A stretch of DNA of 28,352 nt. Source: CAJXJP01 sp034111025 (GTDB taxonomy: Bacteria; Patescibacteriota; Gracilibacteria; BD1-5; UBA6164). The notes below the pieces were generated by a model that made no database searches, was not told where the DNA came from, and worked only from the letters and a program-made list of their open reading frames with translations. Below, one piece after another: positions 24,612 to 28,352 of this stretch. Position numbers and translations under genes: made by a program. Where the stretch lies: the NCBI GenBank assembly GCA_034111025.1, contig JAWUYB010000029.1, positions 1-28,352 on the forward strand, written 5' to 3'. Each line of letters begins with the position of its first letter. Position 1 is the first letter of the stretch.

Positions 24612-24758
24612 ATGAACTCTGAAATATTTTTACTACAATTTATACTCTGTACATTAGGAGTTGGATATATTTTATATGTTGGATATAAACTTCATATAGA
24701 AAAAAACAAATACAAAAACCATATCAAGATTTTTTTAAACGGAATCAAAGATATTTAA
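24612..24758 (+). CDS. Small single-pass membrane protein, 48 residues
   Basis: M-N-S-E-I-F-L-L-Q-F-I-L-C-T-L-G-V-G-Y-I is a membrane segment continuing to L-Y-V-G-Y, followed by a basic tail (K-L-H-I-E-K-N-K-Y-K-N-H-I-K-I-F-L-N-G-I-K-D-I). A purine-rich stretch (AAGGTAGAG) lies 6 bases before the ATG and a good promoter 35 bp upstream. No TGA. Likely inserted in the cytoplasmic membrane with its basic end inside. Its stop is 8 bp before the ATG at 24767 that would begin the next gene, so the two form an operon, and it may assist that membrane enzyme. Not recognised. Confidence 0.6.
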   Translation: MNSEIFLLQFILCTLGVGYILYVGYKLHIEKNKYKNHIKIFLNGIKDI

Positions 24759-24778
24759 GCCCAAACATGATTAGTTAG

Positions 24779-25306
24779 TACAGAGAAATCGGAGGAATTC
24801 CTTGTGCAATAGTAGTATTTTTTGGACTCTATTACAATGAACCAATAAGCCTTACATTTATTACTTTTATTATTGCTATTCTTGCAATAGGTGATTTTTT
24901 AGATGGAATGGTTGCTTATTATTGCAATATGATGACAGAAGAAGGAAAGAAAAAAGATGCTCGTGCTGATAAATGGTTTGATCTTCCAATATTAACTGTA
25001 TTAACATTATTCATTGCGCTGATCTATAATCAGTATAATTTATTAATAATAGTTATTGGGATTATGATAGCTGATATAATTGGAACATTATTACGTTCTA
25101 ATATGAGTAATCCTGCTGCAACAAATATTGGTAAATTTAAAACACTATTCAAGTTTACAAGCATGTTCGTTATTTACTGGGGATATATATTTGATTATAT
25201 AGAAACATTAGAATATTTCTTTGTTATAATGTTATTAATAGCTCTTGCTTTAGCAATTGTATCAACATTAACCAAAGTAAATTGGAGCAAAACAAAAACC
25301 GCGTAA
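24779..25306 (+). CDS. CDP-alcohol phosphatidyltransferase family protein (start disrupted by TAG)
   Basis: A multi-pass membrane enzyme that joins an alcohol to a CDP-activated lipid in phospholipid synthesis. The family motif D-x2-D-G-x2-A-R-x8-G-x3-D-x3-D is seen as D-F-L-D-G-M-V-A-Y then G-K-K-K-D-A-R-A-D, complete except that Arg after Ala is Tyr; five or six membrane segments follow. The natural start would be ATG 24767, reading M-I-S-stop-Y-R-E-I-G-G: codon 4 is TAG. The frame is open from 24779 onward, but the first in-frame ATG (24908) lies inside the motif and would remove the first catalytic Asps. So either a rare start near 24797-24811 (GGAGGA at 24791-24796), a recent nonsense mutation, a sequence error or TAG read-through. 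Coordinates begin after the TAG; the true start is unresolved. Confidence 0.75.
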   Translation, partial: YREIGGIPCAIVVFFGLYYNEPISLTFITFIIAILAIGDFLDGMVAYYCNMMTEEGKKKDARADKWFDLPILTVLTLFIALIYNQYNLLIIVIGIMIADIIGTLLRSNMSNPAATNIGKFKTLFKFTSMFVIYWGYIFDYIETLEYFFVIMLLIALALAIVSTLTKVNWSKTKTA

Positions 25307-25319
25307 AAGCGGTTTTTTT
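25294..25319 (+). terminator. Terminator after the phosphatidyltransferase gene
   Basis: Stem AAAACCGC/GCGGTTTT with a 6-base loop and T7; it overlaps the last codons of the gene. Confidence 0.85.
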
Positions 25320-25324
25320 ATTAT

Positions 25325-25825
25325 TTATAAGGTAGCAGATACAGAATCTTTAACAACTATATATTCACCATCTTTTCTAATATATTTAGATACCTGAAAA
25401 TTAGTATCAAAATACATAGTGCAATTTTCATCGATTTTCACATATATATTATATGTGAAAATATTCTGTGATTCATGAAAATATATGCTATTATATTCAG
25501 CATTATCAGTTACCACAAGGCCATCTCTATTCAATACTGTTGTATTTAAACTTAATATATCACCATGTTCAGTAATTAAATTTGACGTTAAATTATCAAC
25601 TTTTAACATATCAACGGTATATAATTCCCCTTTGATATAAAGAACTGGAAATGAATATATTTCTTTTCGTTTTAATTCTATATATCCCTTCGATCTAATT
25701 TTAAAAAGATTTTCATCAATTTTAGTGCCACTATTATATATTTCTATATTTATATCTCTTTTACATTCTTCAGCAAAAGCTGGTAATGTAATCAACATTA
25801 AAATACTTAATATTATATATTGCAT
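25325..25825 (-). CDS. Secreted protein of unknown function, 166 residues
   Basis: Signal peptide M-Q-Y-I-I-L-S-I-L-M-L-I-T-L-P-A-F-A (1-18) with a clear A-F-A cleavage site, then a beta-rich mature domain (I-N-I-E-I-Y-N-S-G-T-K-I-D, G-Y-I-E-L-K-R-K-E-I-Y-S-F-P) with Cys residues near both ends (E-E-C-K-R-D and E-N-C-T-M-Y) that could form a disulfide. The ATG at 25825 has an excellent ribosome site (GGAAGG, 5 bases before it) and is preferred over a GTG two codons upstream. No TGA codons. Promoter at 25877-25904. Not recognised. Confidence 0.8.
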   Translation of the reverse strand: MQYIILSILMLITLPAFAEECKRDINIEIYNSGTKIDENLFKIRSKGYIELKRKEIYSFPVLYIKGELYTVDMLKVDNLTSNLITEHGDILSLNTTVLNRDGLVVTDNAEYNSIYFHESQNIFTYNIYVKIDENCTMYFDTNFQVSKYIRKDGEYIVVKDSVSATL

Positions 25826-25876
25826 ATTCACCTTCCTTTTTTTTGTTTTTTATTTTATTTTTATTTTTACAGCTAG

Positions 25877-25904
25877 ATTATATAAATATATTATTTATAA
25901 TCAA
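25877..25904 (-). promoter_or_regulatory. Promoter for the secreted-protein gene
   Basis: Minus strand TTGATT (25904-25899), 16 bp, perfect TATAAT (25882-25877). Confidence 0.65.
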
Positions 25905-25910
25905 AAAATA

Positions 25911-25939
25911 AAAAACTGGCTCACATTAGTGAGTTTTTT
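25911..25939 (-). terminator. Terminator of the LysM gene
   Basis: Minus strand stem AAAAAACTCAC/GTGAG-CC-AGTTTTTT (2-base bulge, TAAT loop) followed by a T run. Its left arm overlaps the stop codon of the LysM gene. Confidence 0.7.
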
Positions 25940-27086
25940 ACGGTAAATTAATAGTATCTCACGCTTTAATTACTTTATTCAGATCTGTAATTGTAAAATT
26001 TTTATTATTTTGTAGTTCATTAAATTTATTTAAGAAACTACCGTAACCTTTTACATCTTCATATCTAGCTTTAAAAATTGTAAATAAAGTATCTCAAAAT
26101 TGCACTTTATATTTAGTTATATTTTTATCAACTTCTACTCAATTTTGATTCTCTCTATTAGCAGTATCCAAAATATTACTAGGTATAGATATTTTTTGGC
26201 CAATCTTTATTTTTGATATATCACTTCATTCTGGAAGTCAAATTATTTCAGGATGATGAATAAGATACTTGAGGATAATTTGAGTTTTTTGCCCTGAATA
26301 TTTTGATTCAATTATAGACCATAAATTATCTCATTTTTTTATTTCATATAGTAAATTTGCTATTGTTTCTTCTGTTGTTTCGTCTTGAGTAAGACCATTA
26401 ATTTCATCAACTGTAGGAAAAACATTCTCTTCTTTAGGTGTTACTGGACTCATTTCAGGTACAATATCATTATTATCTATAGTGTCAGTTTGATTATCTC
26501 TATTTTCTTTAGATACTCAAAAAGTATCCTCTACTTGTGTTTTCATAACTACTACATTCTTTTGAGTACCTACTATTACTTCCTCACATTTCTTATTTTT
26601 TTCTTCAAATAAATTAATACTTTTTTCAATATCAGAAATATGAGTAATATTTATAGGTAACAAAGATTGATCTTTTAATTTATCATCTTCTGATTTATTT
26701 ACATTAATTTCATTTTTTCAATTATAAATAACTCATAATAATGTATTTTTATTCGTTTTAATATTTGGTCTTGAATTATAAACTGTTAAAGAATCTCATT
26801 CTTTTCTTATAATAATTCCTTCATCCGATATATCAAATAACGAGATTATATTATTAAATAAGTCCTCAGCAAAGTTTTTATCTAATGAATCTCTACGATC
26901 TATGGCTTTAGTAATATCAAAATCTCAAAATTCTTGAAGTCTTTTTGCTAATAAGTCAAAATCTGATTCATCTACAATTTTTATACCTCATAAAATCCCC
27001 TCTTCAAAAAGATCATTTGTAGATTGATAATTGAATTGTTCTCCTCATTCACATTTTTTTTGAAAATTTGGTATTTCTTGCGACAT
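25938..27086 (-). CDS. Protein with two C-terminal LysM domains
   Basis: 382 residues. The N-terminal 200 residues are charged and not recognised (E-G-G-E-Q-F-N-Y-Q-S-T-N-D-L-F near 13). Then a Thr/Asp/Asn-rich linker (about 180-235). LysM 1 (about 243-302): Y-E-I-K-K-G-D-N-L-W-S-I-I to K-I-K-I-G-Q-K-I-S-I-P. LysM 2 (about 326-382): Y-K-V-Q-F-G-D-T-L-F-T-I-F to V-I-K-A-G-D-T-I-N-L-P, ending the protein. LysM binds peptidoglycan or chitin-type N-acetylglucosamine polymers. There is no signal peptide, which is odd for a wall binder; it could act inside the cell or leave by another route. About fifteen Gly are TGA, some in the linker and LysM folds. Confidence 0.85.
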
Positions 27087-27142
27087 AATCTTATAAATTA
27101 TAATTAATATCATTATTATAACATATATATATTAAAAAAAAC

Positions 27143-27168
27143 AAAAAAACCGTAAAAACGGTTTTTTT
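27143..27168. terminator. Terminator between minus-strand genes
   Basis: Stem AAAAAAACCGT/ACGGTTTTTTT with an AAAA loop, A and T runs on both sides; ends the minus-strand gene at 27186. Confidence 0.85.
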
Positions 27169-27185
27169 AATTTATAAACAAAGTA

Positions 27186-28352
27186 CTATTGAAATTTAAC
27201 TAAAATATTTTTTAGTATTTTCAATGCTCTCAAATAATTTGCATCATCTGCATACATTTTTTGACTTTGTTTCATTTTTTCAACAACTAGCTCTAACTTT
27301 TGTTTACCAATTATATTAAAATCAATTGGCTTAGTTTTCACTTCTTGCTTAATATCAATCTCCCAATTATTCACTTGAAATTTCAAAACATCAATTTTTT
27401 CAAACATTAGATGCATGAATTCATCATCTTCATTAGATAAAAATAATGGGTTATTTTTAAGCACAATATCAATAACTGGTTGAACTTGAGTTTCTACGTC
27501 CTGTATATTATTAGAATCAATGTCAGATATTTCTTCTTGATCTGAATTTCCTTGTTCATTAACTAAAGCATTGTTCGCAGCTTTAAATTCATCAACATTT
27601 TCAGATAAGCCCGCATAATCATCTTTACTTAATTCTGCAGTCATACCTCTGAGCAATTCAAGATATTCTTGACGTTTCGATTTACGAACTTTACCTTTTA
27701 ATTGAAGAATTACCAGTTTCCCAGTAATATACTTCACCTCGTCAGTAACATCAAAATCAGCATACAATTTAATTAAATCATCAACAGTCGTGAATGGTAA
27801 TTCAGATAAATCTGAAATATCTTCGAAACCTGCCTCAACTAATAAATCATAAGACTCTTCTTCTTGCTTCAGTGCTGAAAGTATAGAACAGCTTTCTTCT
27901 TTTTCAATATAAGTTATTCCTGCTGGAGCTTGTTCAATTAAAATACATTCAACTGGCTGTCCTAAACGGGTTGCAAGGAGCTTAAGTTTTTTAAAATCTA
28001 CTTTTTTACGCTCAATATCAATGGCTTCCAAACTTATATCAATTTCTTCTTGTAATTGATCTAGCTCTGCAGATTGATGTTTTGCTTTAGCAAATTCTTT
28101 AGCTAATACCTGCCTTGTAGTTTGTTTTTTAAGCTCAAAAGTAACTTGTTCTTCAAAACCTTCGAATGATGCCTTATTTGCATCATCCTGACCATGAACA
28201 TTAATATTCAATAATCTTGATAATCTTGATAATTTTTCATTGACACCACTCATATATAATTCCTCTTTTTGTTTGTGTTTCTGTTTAATCTTTCCTATAA
28301 TCAATATAACTGCAACAGTAGTCATAATGAGCATAAAAATTATGATTGCGAC
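27186..28352 (-). CDS. Membrane-anchored helical protein of unknown function (5' end outside window)
   Basis: At least 389 codons; the frame is open to the window edge, so the true start may lie beyond 28352. An N-terminal membrane segment (V-A-I-I-I-F-M-L-I-M-T-T-V-A-V-I-L-I-I-G) is followed by a basic cluster (K-I-K-Q-K-H-K-Q-K) and a long soluble, strongly charged, helical region with coiled-coil character (H-Q-S-A-E-L-D-Q-L-Q-E-E-I-D near 95-110) and an acidic linker (about 265-290). No TGA codon occurs although about 13 Gly are present, unlike most neighbours. Not recognised. Confidence 0.8.
   Translation of the reverse strand, partial: VAIIIFMLIMTTVAVILIIGKIKQKHKQKEELYMSGVNEKLSRLSRLLNINVHGQDDANKASFEGFEEQVTFELKKQTTRQVLAKEFAKAKHQSAELDQLQEEIDISLEAIDIERKKVDFKKLKLLATRLGQPVECILIEQAPAGITYIEKEESCSILSALKQEEESYDLLVEAGFEDISDLSELPFTTVDDLIKLYADFDVTDEVKYITGKLVILQLKGKVRKSKRQEYLELLRGMTAELSKDDYAGLSENVDEFKAANNALVNEQGNSDQEEISDIDSNNIQDVETQVQPVIDIVLKNNPLFLSNEDDEFMHLMFEKIDVLKFQVNNWEIDIKQEVKTKPIDFNIIGKQKLELVVEKMKQSQKMYADDANYLRALKILKNILVKFQ

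Noticed and set aside
1..28352. CRISPR array, insertion sequence, prophage or rRNA/tRNA
   Set aside because: No spaced direct repeats of the right type, no transposase, integrase or phage genes, and no tRNA-like T-loop consensus seen on either strand.

Overview
ORGANISM. Genes in this window read correctly only if UGA encodes glycine (translation table 25). With that code every gene is continuous, conserved glycines fall on TGA (DnaK residue 2 in M-G-K-I-I-G-I-D-L-G-T-T; the HxlR IGGKW motif; PEBP, RlmH, ProRS and ATP-synthase glycines), and every gene stops at TAA or TAG, never TGA. This points to Candidate Phyla Radiation bacteria of the Gracilibacteria/BD1-5 or Absconditabacteria/SR1 group. 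The AT richness and short intergenic gaps agree. I cannot tell which of the two it is.

LAYOUT. (1) 1-3750, minus: F-type ATP synthase operon atpB-atpE-atpF-atpH-atpA, cut off inside atpA at the left edge. atpE encodes six fused c-subunit hairpins. (2) 3838-4838: a PEBP/YbhB gene divergent from an HxlR-type regulator. (3) 4852-7545, minus: a separate monocistronic gene for an 897-residue protein of twelve fused c-subunit hairpins, the most remarkable object here. (4) 7716-11552, minus: ECF sigma factor, membrane anti-sigma-like protein and secreted beta-propeller protein in one operon. (5) 11616-14230, minus: proS, an unknown gene and rlmH. proS has a leader that looks like classical peptide-dependent attenuation with Pro codons. 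(6) 14277-15045: two small unknown genes. (7) 15189-19950: two secreted proteins, each with two DUF3494 (ice-binding-like) domains, and a type IV prepilin-like gene. (8) 20121-21373, plus: very small genes with their own promoters and terminators, and a possible rpe remnant. (9) 21405-23491: dnaK with a CIRCE-like operator. (10) 23713-23846, minus: a candidate small RNA. (11) 23872-25320, plus: a Cys/His-rich small protein, a hemerythrin, a small membrane protein and a CDP-alcohol phosphatidyltransferase with an in-frame TAG. (12) 25325-28352, minus: a secreted unknown protein, a double-LysM protein and a membrane-anchored coiled-coil protein cut off at the right edge.

HOW IT FITS TOGETHER. 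The window combines energy coupling (an ATP synthase with a Na+-type two-carboxylate c-ring signature), surface biology (DUF3494 proteins, prepilin, LysM, beta-propeller), stress control (CIRCE-dnaK, ECF sigma) and translation (ProRS, RlmH). I see no rRNA, tRNA, CRISPR array, transposase or insertion sequence. Many promoter candidates share a 16-bp spacer between a TTGaca-like -35 and a TATAAT-like -10.
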